From: Parapristionchus giblindavisi
Taxonomy: Eukaryota; Nematoda; Chromadorea; Rhabditida; Diplogasteridae
NCBI GenBank assembly: GCA_943737045.1
Contig: CALSFV010000026.1
Span: forward strand, 744,001 to 808,000
Reading direction: 5' to 3'
Length of the DNA: 64,000 nucleotides
A model generated the notes under the pieces. That model did no database searches, was not told the DNA's origin, and worked only from the letters and a program-made list of their open reading frames with translations. Position 1 is the stretch's first letter; each line of letters begins with the position of its first letter. Both the position numbers and the translations under genes were made by a program. Below, one piece after another: positions 11,748 to 23,797 of this stretch.

Positions 11748-14189
11748 TTTCTGTCATGTCTTTCTCGTTTCTGTCATGTCTTTCTCAGAAAGATAAGATT
11801 TTTCTATTGAATTCTTTGAAGATTTCCCGCTGCACAATTTATCAATTGCGAATATCTACCGTACACCGTATGAACTGTATTGAGTATTGATTAATGCAAC
11901 TGAGTTATTAATGGGTTGGTCAAGTTATTCTCCAAAGTAACCTACTAAATTATTCAGCTATCACTCTAAATCTTTCGTAATTAAAAAACGTTAGGTTGAA
12001 GAAGAAGCAAGAGAGTTGGCACAAATATGCAAATTATTCCCATACAAAAAGTGAAGCGAAAGTGAAGAAAATGTTTGTTTCTGTCATGTCTTTCTCAGAA
12101 AGATAAGATTTTTCTATTGAATTCTTTGAAGATTTCCCGCTGCACAATTTATCAATTGCGCCTATCTACCGAACATCGTATGAACTGTATTGAGTATTGA
12201 TTAATGCAACTGAGTTATTACTGAGTTGGTCAAGTTATTCTTCAAACTAACGTACTAAATTATTCAGCTACCACTCTAAAGCTTTCGTAATTAAAAAAAC
12301 ATTAGGTTGAAGAAGAAGCAAGAGAGTTGGCACAAATGTGCAAATTATTCCCATTCAAAAAGTGAAGCGAAAGTGAAGAAAATGTTTGTTTCTGTCATGT
12401 CTTTCTCAGAAAGATAAGATTTTTCTATTGAATTCTTTGAAGATTTCCCGCTGCACAATTTATCAATTGCGCCTATCTACCGAACATCGTATGAACTGTA
12501 TTGAGTATTGATTAATGCAACTGAGTTATTAATGGGTTGGTCAAGTTATTCTCCAAAGTAACCTACTAAATTATTCAGCTATCACTCTAAATCTTTCGTA
12601 ATTAAAAAAACGTTAGGTTGAAGAAGAAGCAAGAGAGTTGGCACAAATATGCAAATTATTCCCATACAAAAAGTGAAGCGAAAGTGAAGAAAATGTTTGT
12701 TTCTGTCATGTCTTTCTCAGAAAGATAAGATTTTTCTATTGAATTCTTTGAAGATTTCCCGCTGCACAATTTATCAATTGCGAATATCTACCGTACACCG
12801 TATGAACTGTATTGAGTATTGATTAATGCAACTGAGTTATTAATGGGTTGGTCAAGTTATTCTCCAAAGTAACCTACTAAATTATTCAGCTATCACTCTA
12901 AATCTTTCGTAATTAAAAAACGTTAGGTTGAAGAAGAAGCAAGAGAGTTGGCACAAATATGCAAATTATTCCCATACAAAAAGTGAAGCGAAAGTGAAGA
13001 AAATGTTTGTTTCTGTCATGTCTTTCTCAGAAAGATAAGATTTTTCTATTGAATTCTTTGAAGATTTCCCGCTGCACAATTTATCAATTGCGCCTATCTA
13101 CCGAACATCGTATGAACTGTATTGAGTATTGATTAATGCAACTGAGTTATTACTGAGTTGGTCAAGTTATTCTTCAAACTAACGTACTAAATTATTCAGC
13201 TACCACTCTAAAGCTTTCGTAATTAAAAAAACGTTAGGTTGAAGAAGAAGCAAGAGAGTTGGCACAAATATGCAAATTATTCCCATACAAAAGTGAAGCG
13301 AAAGTGAAGAAAATGTTTGTTTCTGTCATGTCTTTCTCAGAAAGATAAGATTTTTCTATTGAATTCTTTGAAGATTTCCCGCTGCACAATTTATCAATTG
13401 CGCCTATCTACCGAACATCGTATGAACTGTATTGAGTATTGATTAATGCAACTGAGTTATTACTGAGTTGGTCAAGTTATTCTTCAAACTAACGTACTAA
13501 ATTATTCAGCTACCACTCTAAAGCTTTCGTAATTAAAAAAACATTAGGTTGAAGAAGAAGCAAGAGAGTTGGCACAAATGTGCAAATTATTCCCATTCAA
13601 AAAGTGAAGCGAAAGTGAAGAAAATGTTTGTTTCTGTCATGTCTTTCTCAGAAAGATAAGATTTTTCTATTGAATTCTTTGAAGATTTCCCGCTGCACAA
13701 TTTATCAATTGCGAATATCTACCGTACACCGTATGAACTGTATTGAGTATTGATTAATGCAACTGAGTTATTAATGGGTTGGTCAAGTTATTCTCCAAAG
13801 TAACCTACTAAATTATTCAGCTATCACTCTAAATCTTTCGTAATTAAAAAAAACGTTAGGTTGAAGAAGAAGCAAGAGAGTTGGCACAAATATGCAAATT
13901 ATTCCCATACAAAAAGTGAAGCGAAAGTGAAGAAAATGTTTGTTTCTGTCATGTCTTTCTCAGAAAGATAAGATTTTTCTATTGAATTCTTTGAAGATTT
14001 CCCGCTGCACAATTTATCAATTGCGCCTATCTACCGAACATCGTATGAACTGTATTGAGTATTGATTAATGCAACTGAGTTATTACTGAGTTGGTCAAGT
14101 TATTCTTCAAACTAACGTACTAAATTATTCAGCTATCACTCTAATGCTTTCGTAATTAAAAAAACGTTAGGTTGAAGAAGAAGCAAGAG

Positions 14190-14432
14190 TTAACAGTTTA
14201 ACAGTTTAATGACCTTTATCAAGCACAGAACCATTGGGAGGGAATGGTTGCCGCTAAACGACAGATTAGTCTGGGCGTGCTGAGGTCCCATACAAGGGGC
14301 ATAATTCTCTTCATCTTCTTCATCTTCTGATCAGCAATTAAGACGTTCTTCAGAATCAAAGCCGCTACACTTGATCCTTTTCGAATAGTGAATCATGAAA
14401 CAGAATTGAGAAAAATTAGATAGAGATAACCC
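14190..14432. mobile_element. 243-bp insert in 311-bp satellite, copy 1
   Basis: The insert interrupts the unit and is flanked by direct repeats AAGCAAGAG (14181-14189 and 14433-14441), as expected for a 9-bp target-site duplication. It starts TTAACAGTTTAACAG and ends GAGATAACCC. No terminal inverted repeat, RT or tRNA box was seen. Family unknown. Confidence 0.75.
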
Positions 14433-14976
14433 AAGCAAGAGAGTTGGCACAAATATGCAAATTATTCCCATACAAAAAGTGAAGCGAAAGTGAAGAAAAT
14501 GTTTGTTTCTGTCATGTCTTTCTCAGAAAGATAAGATTTTTCTATTGAATTCTTTGAAGATTTCCCGCTGCACAATTTATCAATTGCGCCTATCTACCGA
14601 ACATCGTATGAACTGTATTGAGTATTGATTAATGCAACTGAGTTATTAATGGGTTGGTCAAGTTATTCTCCAAAGTAACCTACTAAATTATTCAGCTATC
14701 ACTCTAAATCTTTCGTAATTAAAAAAACGTTAGGTTGAAGAAGAAGCAAGAGAGTTGGCACAAATATGCAAATTATTCCCATACAAAAAGTGAAGCGAAA
14801 GTGAAGAAAATGTTTGTTTCTGTCATGTCTTTCTCAGAAAGATAAGATTTTTCTATTGAATTCTTTGAAGATTTCCCGCTGCACAATTTATCAATTGCGC
14901 CTATCTACCGAACATCGTATGAACTGTATTGAGTATTGATTAATGCAACTGAGTTATTACTGAGTTGGTCAAGTTA

Positions 14977-15295
14977 TGGCTCGTTAAAAAATAGTGGAAA
15001 ACCGAAATCGGCGACTTTCCACCCGTTAAAAAAGTACCCGGAAAGTCGAAAATGGAAACACGAAATTTGAATTCGCGCGCGCGCAAAGAGGTGCGGGAAT
15101 TCAAATTCCGACTTTCCTAGTTGAATTTCCATTTTATCTGCTAAAAATTGATGGCGGAAACTCGAAATTTGAATTCCCGCACCTCTTTGCGCGCGCGCGA
15201 ATTCAAATTTCGTGTTTCCATTTTCGACTTTCCGGGTACTTTTTTAACGGGTGGAAAGTCGCCGATTTCTGTTTTCCACTATTTTTAACGAGCCA
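14977..15295. mobile_element. 319-bp palindromic MITE with TTA target duplication, copy 1
   Basis: The ends are TGGCTCGTTAAAAA and TTTTTAACGAGCCA, and the arms continue inward as inverted repeats (GGAAAGTCG, GAATTCGCGCGCGCGC). TTA occurs at 14974-14976 and 15296-15298, and removing the element restores the uninterrupted satellite unit. A 3-bp TTA duplication fits PIF/Harbinger-type transposition; that superfamily call is an inference. Confidence 0.88.
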
Positions 15296-15386
15296 TTATT
15301 CTTCAAACTAACGTACTAAATTATTCAGCTATCACTCTAATGCTTTCGTAATTAAAAAAAACGTTAGGTTGAAGAAGAAGCAAGAG

Positions 15387-15629
15387 TTAACAGTTTAACA
15401 GTTTAATGACCTTTATCAAGCACAGAACCATTGGGAGGGAATGGTTGCCGCTAAACGACAGATTAGTCTGGGCGTGCTGAGGTCCCATACAAGGGGCATA
15501 ATTCTCTTCATCTTCTTCATCTTCTGATCAGCAATTAAGACGTTCTTCAGAATCAAAGCCGCTACACTTGATCCTTTTCGAATAGTGAATCATGAAACAG
15601 AATTGAGAAAAATTAGATAGAGATAACCC
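15387..15629. mobile_element. 243-bp insert in satellite, copy 2
   Basis: Same sequence, insertion point and AAGCAAGAG flanks as the insert at 14190, so it arose by satellite duplication and not by a new insertion. Confidence 0.75.
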
Positions 15630-18600
15630 AAGCAAGAGAGTTGGCACAAATATGCAAATTATTCCCATACAAAAAGTGAAGCGAAAGTGAAGAAAATGTT
15701 TGTTTCTGTCATGTCTTTCTCAGAAAGATAAGATTTTTCTATTGAATTCTTTGAAGATTTCCCGCTGCACAATTTATCAATTGCGCCTATCTACCGAACA
15801 TCGTATGAACTGTATTGAGTATTGATTAATGCAACTGAGTTATTAATGGGTTGGTCAAGTTATTCTCCAAAGTAACCTACTAAATTATTCAGCTATCACT
15901 CTAAATCTTTCGTAATTAAAAAAACGTTAGGTTGAAGAAGAAGCAAGAGAGTTGGCACAAATATGCAAATTATTCCCATACAAAAAGTGAAGCGAAAGTG
16001 AAGAAAATGTTTGTTTCTGTCATGTCTTTCTCAGAAAGATAAGATTTTTCTATTGAATTCTTTGAAGATTTCCCGCTGCACAATTTATCAATTGCGAATA
16101 TCTACCGTACACCGTATGAACTGTATTGAGTATTGATTAATGCAACTGAGTTATTAATGGGTTGGTCAAGTTATTCTCCAAAGTAACCTACTAAATTATT
16201 CAGCTATCACTCTAAATCTTTCGTAATTAAAAAACGTTAGGTTGAAGAAGAAGCAAGAGAGTTGGCACAAATATCCAAATTATTCCCATACAAAAAGTGA
16301 AGCGAAAGTGAAGAAAATGTTTGTTTCTGTCATGTCTTTCTCAGAAAGATAAGATTTTTCTATTGAATTCTTTGAAGATTTCCCGCTGCACAATTTATCA
16401 ATTGCGCCTATCTACCGAACATCGTATGAACTGTATTGAGTATTGATTAATGCAACTGAGTTATTACTGAGTTGGTCAAGTTATTCTTCAAACTAACGTA
16501 CTAAATTATTCAGCTACCACTCTAAAGCTTTCGTAATTAAAAAAACGTTAGGTTGAAGAAGAAGCAAGAGAGTTGGCACAAATATGCAAATTATTCCCAT
16601 ACAAAAGTGAAGCGAAAGTGAAGAAAATGTTTGTTTCTGTCATGTCTTTCTCAGAAAGATAAGATTTTTCTATTGAATTCTTTGAAGATTTCCCGCTGCA
16701 CAATTTATCAATTGCGCCTATCTACCGAACATCGTATGAACTGTATTGAGTATTGATTAATGCAACTGAGTTATTACTGAGTTGGTCAAGTTATTCTTCA
16801 AACTAACGTACTAAATTATTCAGCTACCACTCTAAAGCTTTCGTAATTAAAAAACATTAGGTTGAAGAAGAAGCAAGAGAGTTGGCACAAATGTGCAAAT
16901 TATTCCCATTCAAAAAGTGAAGCGAAAGTGAAGAAAATGTTTGTTTCTGTCATGTCTTTCTCAGAAAGATAAGATTTTTCTATTGAATTCTTTGAAGATT
17001 TCCCGCTGCACAATTTATCAATTGCGCCTATCTACCGAACATCGTATGAACTGTATTGAGTATTGATTAATGCAACTGAGTTATTAATGGGTTGGTCAAG
17101 TTATTCTCCAAAGTAACCTACTAAATTATTCAGCTATCACTCTAAATCTTTCGTAATTAAAAAAACGTTAGGTTGAAGAAGAAGCAAGAGAGTTGGCACA
17201 AATATGCAAATTATTCCCATACAAAAAGTGAAGCGAAAGTGAAGAAAATGTTTGTTTCTGTCATGTCTTTCTCAGAAAGATAAGATTTTTCTATTGAATT
17301 CTTTGAAGATTTCCCGCTGCACAATTTATCAATTGCGAATATCTACCGTACACCGTATGAACTGTATTGAGTATTGATTAATGCAACTGAGTTATTAATG
17401 GGTTGGTCAAGTTATTCTCCAAAGTAACCTACTAAATTATTCAGCTATCACTCTAAATCTTTCGTAATTAAAAAACGTTAGGTTGAAGAAGAAGCAAGAG
17501 AGTTGGCACAAATATGCAAATTATTCCCATACAAAAAGTGAAGCGAAAGTGAAGAAAATGTTTGTTTCTGTCATGTCTTTCTCAGAAAGATAAGATTTTT
17601 CTATTGAATTCTTTGAAGATTTCCCGCTGCACAATTTATCAATTGCGCCTATCTACCGAACATCGTATGAACTGTATTGAGTATTGATTAATGCAACTGA
17701 GTTATTACTGAGTTGGTCAAGTTATTCTTCAAACTAACGTACTAAATTATTCAGCTACCACTCTAAAGCTTTCGTAATTAAAAAAACGTTAGGTTGAAGA
17801 AGAAGCAAGAGAGTTGGCACAAATATGCAAATTATTCCCATACAAAAGTGAAGCGAAAGTGAAGAAAATGTTTGTTTCTGTCATGTCTTTCTCAGAAAGA
17901 TAAGATTTTTCTATTGAATTCTTTGAAGATTTCCCGCTGCACAATTTATCAATTGCGCCTATCTACCGAACATCGTATGAACTGTATTGAGTATTGATTA
18001 ATGCAACTGAGTTATTACTGAGTTGGTCAAGTTATTCTTCAAACTAACGTACTAAATTATTCAGCTACCACTCTAAAGCTTTCGTAATTAAAAAAACATT
18101 AGGTTGAAGAAGAAGCAAGAGAGTTGGCACAAATGTGCAAATTATTCCCATTCAAAAAGTGAAGCGAAAGTGAAGAAAATGTTTGTTTCTGTCATGTCTT
18201 TCTCAGAAAGATAAGATTTTTCTATTGAATTCTTTGAAGATTTCCCGCTGCACAATTTATCAATTGCGAATATCTACCGTACACCGTATGAACTGTATTG
18301 AGTATTGATTAATGCAACTGAGTTATTAATGGGTTGGTCAAGTTATTCTCCAAAGTAACCTACTAAATTATTCAGCTATCACTCTAAATCTTTCGTAATT
18401 AAAAAAAACGTTAGGTTGAAGAAGAAGCAAGAGAGTTGGCACAAATATGCAAATTATTCCCATACAAAAAGTGAAGCGAAAGTGAAGAAAATGTTTGTTT
18501 CTGTCATGTCTTTCTCAGAAAGATAAGATTTTTCTATTGAATTCTTTGAAGATTTCCCGCTGCACAATTTATCAATTGCGCCTATCTACCGAACATCGTA

Positions 18601-18744
18601 TGAACTGTATTGAGTATTGATTAATGCAACTGAGTTATTACTGAGTTGGTCAAGTTATTCTTCAAACTAACGTACTAAATTATTCAGCTATCACTCTAAT
18701 GCTTTCGTAATTAAAAAAACGTTAGGTTGAAGAAGAAGCAAGAG

Positions 18745-18987
18745 TTAACAGTTTAACAGTTTAATGACCTTTATCAAGCACAGAACCATTGGGAGGGAAT
18801 GGTTGCCGCTAAACGACAGATTAGTCTGGGCGTGCTGAGGTCCCATACAAGGGGCATAATTCTCTTCATCTTCTTCATCTTCTGATCAGCAATTAAGACG
18901 TTCTTCAGAATCAAAGCCGCTACACTTGATCCTTTTCGAATAGTGAATCATGAAACAGAATTGAGAAAAATTAGATAGAGATAACCC
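18745..18987. mobile_element. 243-bp insert in satellite, copy 3
   Basis: Identical position in the unit and the same flanks. It lies 4,555 bp after copy 1, and the preceding units also match at that offset. Confidence 0.75.
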
Positions 18988-20242
18988 AAGCAAGAGAGTT
19001 GGCACAAATATGCAAATTATTCCCATACAAAAAGTGAAGCGAAAGTGAAGAAAATGTTTGTTTCTGTCATGTCTTTCTCAGAAAGATAAGATTTTTCTAT
19101 TGAATTCTTTGAAGATTTCCCGCTGCACAATTTATCAATTGCGCCTATCTACCGAACATCGTATGAACTGTATTGAGTATTGATTAATGCAACTGAGTTA
19201 TTAATGGGTTGGTCAAGTTATTCTCCAAAGTAACCTACTAAATTATTCAGCTATCACTCTAAATCTTTCGTAATTAAAAAAACGTTAGGTTGAAGAAGAA
19301 GCAAGAGAGTTGGCACAAATATGCAAATTATTCCCATACAAAAAGTGAAGCGAAAGTGAAGAAAATGTTTGTTTCTGTCATGTCTTTCTCAGAAAGATAA
19401 GATTTTTCTATTGAATTCTTTGAAGATTTCCCGCTGCACAATTTATCAATTGCGCCTATCTACCGAACATCGTATGAACTGTATTGAGTATTGATTAATG
19501 CAACTGAGTTATTACTGAGTTGGTCAAGTTATTCTTCAAACTAACGTACTAAATTATTCAGCTACCACTCTAAAGCTTTCGTAATTAAAAAAACATTAGG
19601 TTGAAGAAGAAGCAAGAGAGTTGGCACAAATGTGCAAATTATTCCCATTCAAAAAGTGAAGCGAAAGTGAAGAAAATGTTTGTTTCTGTCATGTCTTTCT
19701 CAGAAAGATAAGATTTTTCTATTGAATTCTTTGAAGATTTCCCGCTGCACAATTTATCAATTGCGAATATCTACCGTACACCGTATGAACTGTATTGAGT
19801 ATTGATTAATGCAACTGAGTTATTAATGGGTTGGTCAAGTTATTCTCCAAAGTAACCTACTAAATTATTCAGCTATCACTCTAAATCTTTCGTAATTAAA
19901 AAAAACGTTAGGTTGAAGAAGAAGCAAGAGAGTTGGCACAAATATGCAAATTATTCCCATACAAAAAGTGAAGCGAAAGTGAAGAAAATGTTTGTTTCTG
20001 TCATGTCTTTCTCAGAAAGATAAGATTTTTCTATTGAATTCTTTGAAGATTTCCCGCTGCACAATTTATCAATTGCGCCTATCTACCGAACATCGTATGA
20101 ACTGTATTGAGTATTGATTAATGCAACTGAGTTATTACTGAGTTGGTCAAGTTATTCTTCAAACTAACGTACTAAATTATTCAGCTATCACTCTAATGCT
20201 TTCGTAATTAAAAAAAACGTTAGGTTGAAGAAGAAGCAAGAG

Positions 20243-20485
20243 TTAACAGTTTAACAGTTTAATGACCTTTATCAAGCACAGAACCATTGGGAGGGAATGG
20301 TTGCCGCTAAACGACAGATTAGTCTGGGCGTGCTGAGGTCCCATACAAGGGGCATAATTCTCTTCATCTTCTTCATCTTCTGATCAGCAATTAAGACGTT
20401 CTTCAGAATCAAAGCCGCTACACTTGATCCTTTTCGAATAGTGAATCATGAAACAGAATTGAGAAAAATTAGATAGAGATAACCC
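20243..20485. mobile_element. 243-bp insert in satellite, copy 4
   Basis: Lies exactly 6,053 bp after copy 1 with the same flanks; part of the 6.05-kb higher-order duplication. Confidence 0.75.
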
Positions 20486-21029
20486 AAGCAAGAGAGTTGG
20501 CACAAATATGCAAATTATTCCCATACAAAAAGTGAAGCGAAAGTGAAGAAAATGTTTGTTTCTGTCATGTCTTTCTCAGAAAGATAAGATTTTTCTATTG
20601 AATTCTTTGAAGATTTCCCGCTGCACAATTTATCAATTGCGCCTATCTACCGAACATCGTATGAACTGTATTGAGTATTGATTAATGCAACTGAGTTATT
20701 AATGGGTTGGTCAAGTTATTCTCCAAAGTAACCTACTAAATTATTCAGCTATCACTCTAAATCTTTCGTAATTAAAAAAACGTTAGGTTGAAGAAGAAGC
20801 AAGAGAGTTGGCACAAATATGCAAATTATTCCCATACAAAAAGTGAAGCGAAAGTGAAGAAAATGTTTGTTTCTGTCATGTCTTTCTCAGAAAGATAAGA
20901 TTTTTCTATTGAATTCTTTGAAGATTTCCCGCTGCACAATTTATCAATTGCGCCTATCTACCGAACATCGTATGAACTGTATTGAGTATTGATTAATGCA
21001 ACTGAGTTATTACTGAGTTGGTCAAGTTA

Positions 21030-21348
21030 TGGCTCGTTAAAAAATAGTGGAAAACCGAAATCGGCGACTTTCCACCCGTTAAAAAAGTACCCGGAAAGTC
21101 GAAAATGGAAACACGAAATTTGAATTCGCGCGCGCGCAAAGAGGTGCGGGAATTCAAATTCCGACTTTCCTAGTTGAATTTCCATTTTATCTGCTAAAAA
21201 TTGATGGCGGAAACTCGAAATTTGAATTCCCGCACCTCTTTGCGCGCGCGCGAATTCAAATTTCGTGTTTCCATTTTCGACTTTCCGGGTACTTTTTTAA
21301 CGGGTGGAAAGTCGCCGATTTCTGTTTTCCACTATTTTTAACGAGCCA
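21030..21348. mobile_element. 319-bp TTA MITE, copy 2
   Basis: Same length, ends and TTA flanks as the element at 14977, exactly 6,053 bp away and in the same place in the unit. It was copied with the satellite. Confidence 0.88.
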
Positions 21349-21439
21349 TTATTCTTCAAACTAACGTACTAAATTATTCAGCTATCACTCTAATGCTTTC
21401 GTAATTAAAAAAAACGTTAGGTTGAAGAAGAAGCAAGAG

Positions 21440-21682
21440 TTAACAGTTTAACAGTTTAATGACCTTTATCAAGCACAGAACCATTGGGAGGGAATGGTTG
21501 CCGCTAAACGACAGATTAGTCTGGGCGTGCTGAGGTCCCATACAAGGGGCATAATTCTCTTCATCTTCTTCATCTTCTGATCAGCAATTAAGACGTTCTT
21601 CAGAATCAAAGCCGCTACACTTGATCCTTTTCGAATAGTGAATCATGAAACAGAATTGAGAAAAATTAGATAGAGATAACCC
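21440..21682. mobile_element. 243-bp insert in satellite, copy 5
   Basis: Lies 6,053 bp after copy 2 with the same flanks and the same distance to the neighbouring MITE. Confidence 0.75.
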
Positions 21683-23554
21683 AAGCAAGAGAGTTGGCAC
21701 AAATATGCAAATTATTCCCATACAAAAAGTGAAGCGAAAGTGAAGAAAATGTTTGTTTCTGTCATGTCTTTCTCAGAAAGATAAGATTTTTCTATTGAAT
21801 TCTTTGAAGATTTCCCGCTGCACAATTTATCAATTGCGCCTATCTACCGAACATCGTATGAACTGTATTGAGTATTGATTAATGCAACTGAGTTATTAAT
21901 GGGTTGGTCAAGTTATTCTCCAAAGTAACCTACTAAATTATTCAGCTATCACTCTAAATCTTTCGTAATTAAAAAAACGTTAGGTTGAAGAAGAAGCAAG
22001 AGAGTTGGCACAAATATGCAAATTATTCCCATACAAAAAGTGAAGCGAAAGTGAAGAAAATGTTTGTTTCTGTCATGTCTTTCTCAGAAAGATAAGATTT
22101 TTCTATTGAATTCTTTGAAGATTTCCCGCTGCACAATTTATCAATTGCGAATATCTACCGTACACCGTATGAACTGTATTGAGTATTGATTAATGCAACT
22201 GAGTTATTAATGGGTTGGTCAAGTTATTCTCCAAAGTAACCTACTAAATTATTCAGCTATCACTCTAAATCTTTCGTAATTAAAAAACGTTAGGTTGAAG
22301 AAGAAGCAAGAGAGTTGGCACAAATATCCAAATTATTCCCATACAAAAAGTGAAGCGAAAGTGAAGAAAATGTTTGTTTCTGTCATGTCTTTCTCAGAAA
22401 GATAAGATTTTTCTATTGAATTCTTTGAAGATTTCCCGCTGCACAATTTATCAATTGCGCCTATCTACCGAACATCGTATGAACTGTATTGAGTATTGAT
22501 TAATGCAACTGAGTTATTACTGAGTTGGTCAAGTTATTCTTCAAACTAACGTACTAAATTATTCAGCTACCACTCTAAAGCTTTCGTAATTAAAAAAACG
22601 TTAGGTTGAAGAAGAAGCAAGAGAGTTGGCACAAATATGCAAATTATTCCCATACAAAAGTGAAGCGAAAGTGAAGAAAATGTTTGTTTCTGTCATGTCT
22701 TTCTCAGAAAGATAAGATTTTTCTATTGAATTCTTTGAAGATTTCCCGCTGCACAATTTATCAATTGCGCCTATCTACCGAACATCGTATGAACTGTATT
22801 GAGTATTGATTAATGCAACTGAGTTATTACTGAGTTGGTCAAGTTATTCTTCAAACTAACGTACTAAATTATTCAGCTACCACTCTAAAGCTTTCGTAAT
22901 TAAAAAACATTAGGTTGAAGAAGAAGCAAGAGAGTTGGCACAAATGTGCAAATTATTCCCATTCAAAAAGTGAAGCGAAAGTGAAGAAAATGTTTGTTTC
23001 TGTCATGTCTTTCTCAGAAAGATAAGATTTTTCTATTGAATTCTTTGAAGATTTCCCGCTGCACAATTTATCAATTGCGAATATCTACCGTACACCGTAT
23101 GAACTGTATTGAGTATTGATTAATGCAACTGAGTTATTAATGGGTTGGTCAAGTTATTCTCCAAAGTAACCTACTAAATTATTCAGCTATCACTCTAAAT
23201 CTTTCGTAATTAAAAAAACGTTAGGTTGAAGAAGAAGCAAGAGAGTTGGCACAAATATGCAAATTATTCCCATACAAAAAGTGAAGCGAAAGTGAAGAAA
23301 ATGTTTGTTTCTGTCATGTCTTTCTCAGAAAGATAAGATTTTTCTATTGAATTCTTTGAAGATTTCCCGCTGCACAATTTATCAATTGCGCCTATCTACC
23401 GAACATCGTATGAACTGTATTGAGTATTGATTAATGCAACTGAGTTATTACTGAGTTGGTCAAGTTATTCTTCAAACTAACGTACTAAATTATTCAGCTA
23501 TCACTCTAATGCTTTCGTAATTAAAAAAACGTTAGGTTGAAGAAGAAGCAAGAG

Positions 23555-23797
23555 TTAACAGTTTAACAGTTTAATGACCTTTATCAAGCACAGAACCATT
23601 GGGAGGGAATGGTTGCCGCTAAACGACAGATTAGTCTGGGCGTGCTGAGGTCCCATACAAGGGGCATAATTCTCTTCATCTTCTTCATCTTCTGATCAGC
23701 AATTAAGACGTTCTTCAGAATCAAAGCCGCTACACTTGATCCTTTTCGAATAGTGAATCATGAAACAGAATTGAGAAAACTTAGATAGAGATAACCC
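23555..23797. mobile_element. 243-bp insert in satellite, copy 6
   Basis: Same insert and flanks; it differs by a single substitution near its end (GAGAAAACTTAG in place of GAGAAAAATTAG). Confidence 0.75.

Noticed and set aside
14365..14376. U2 snRNA-like word (GATCAAGTGTAG on the minus strand) in the 243-bp insert
   Set aside because: Only 12 bases match; the adjoining branch-site recognition sequence of U2 is absent.
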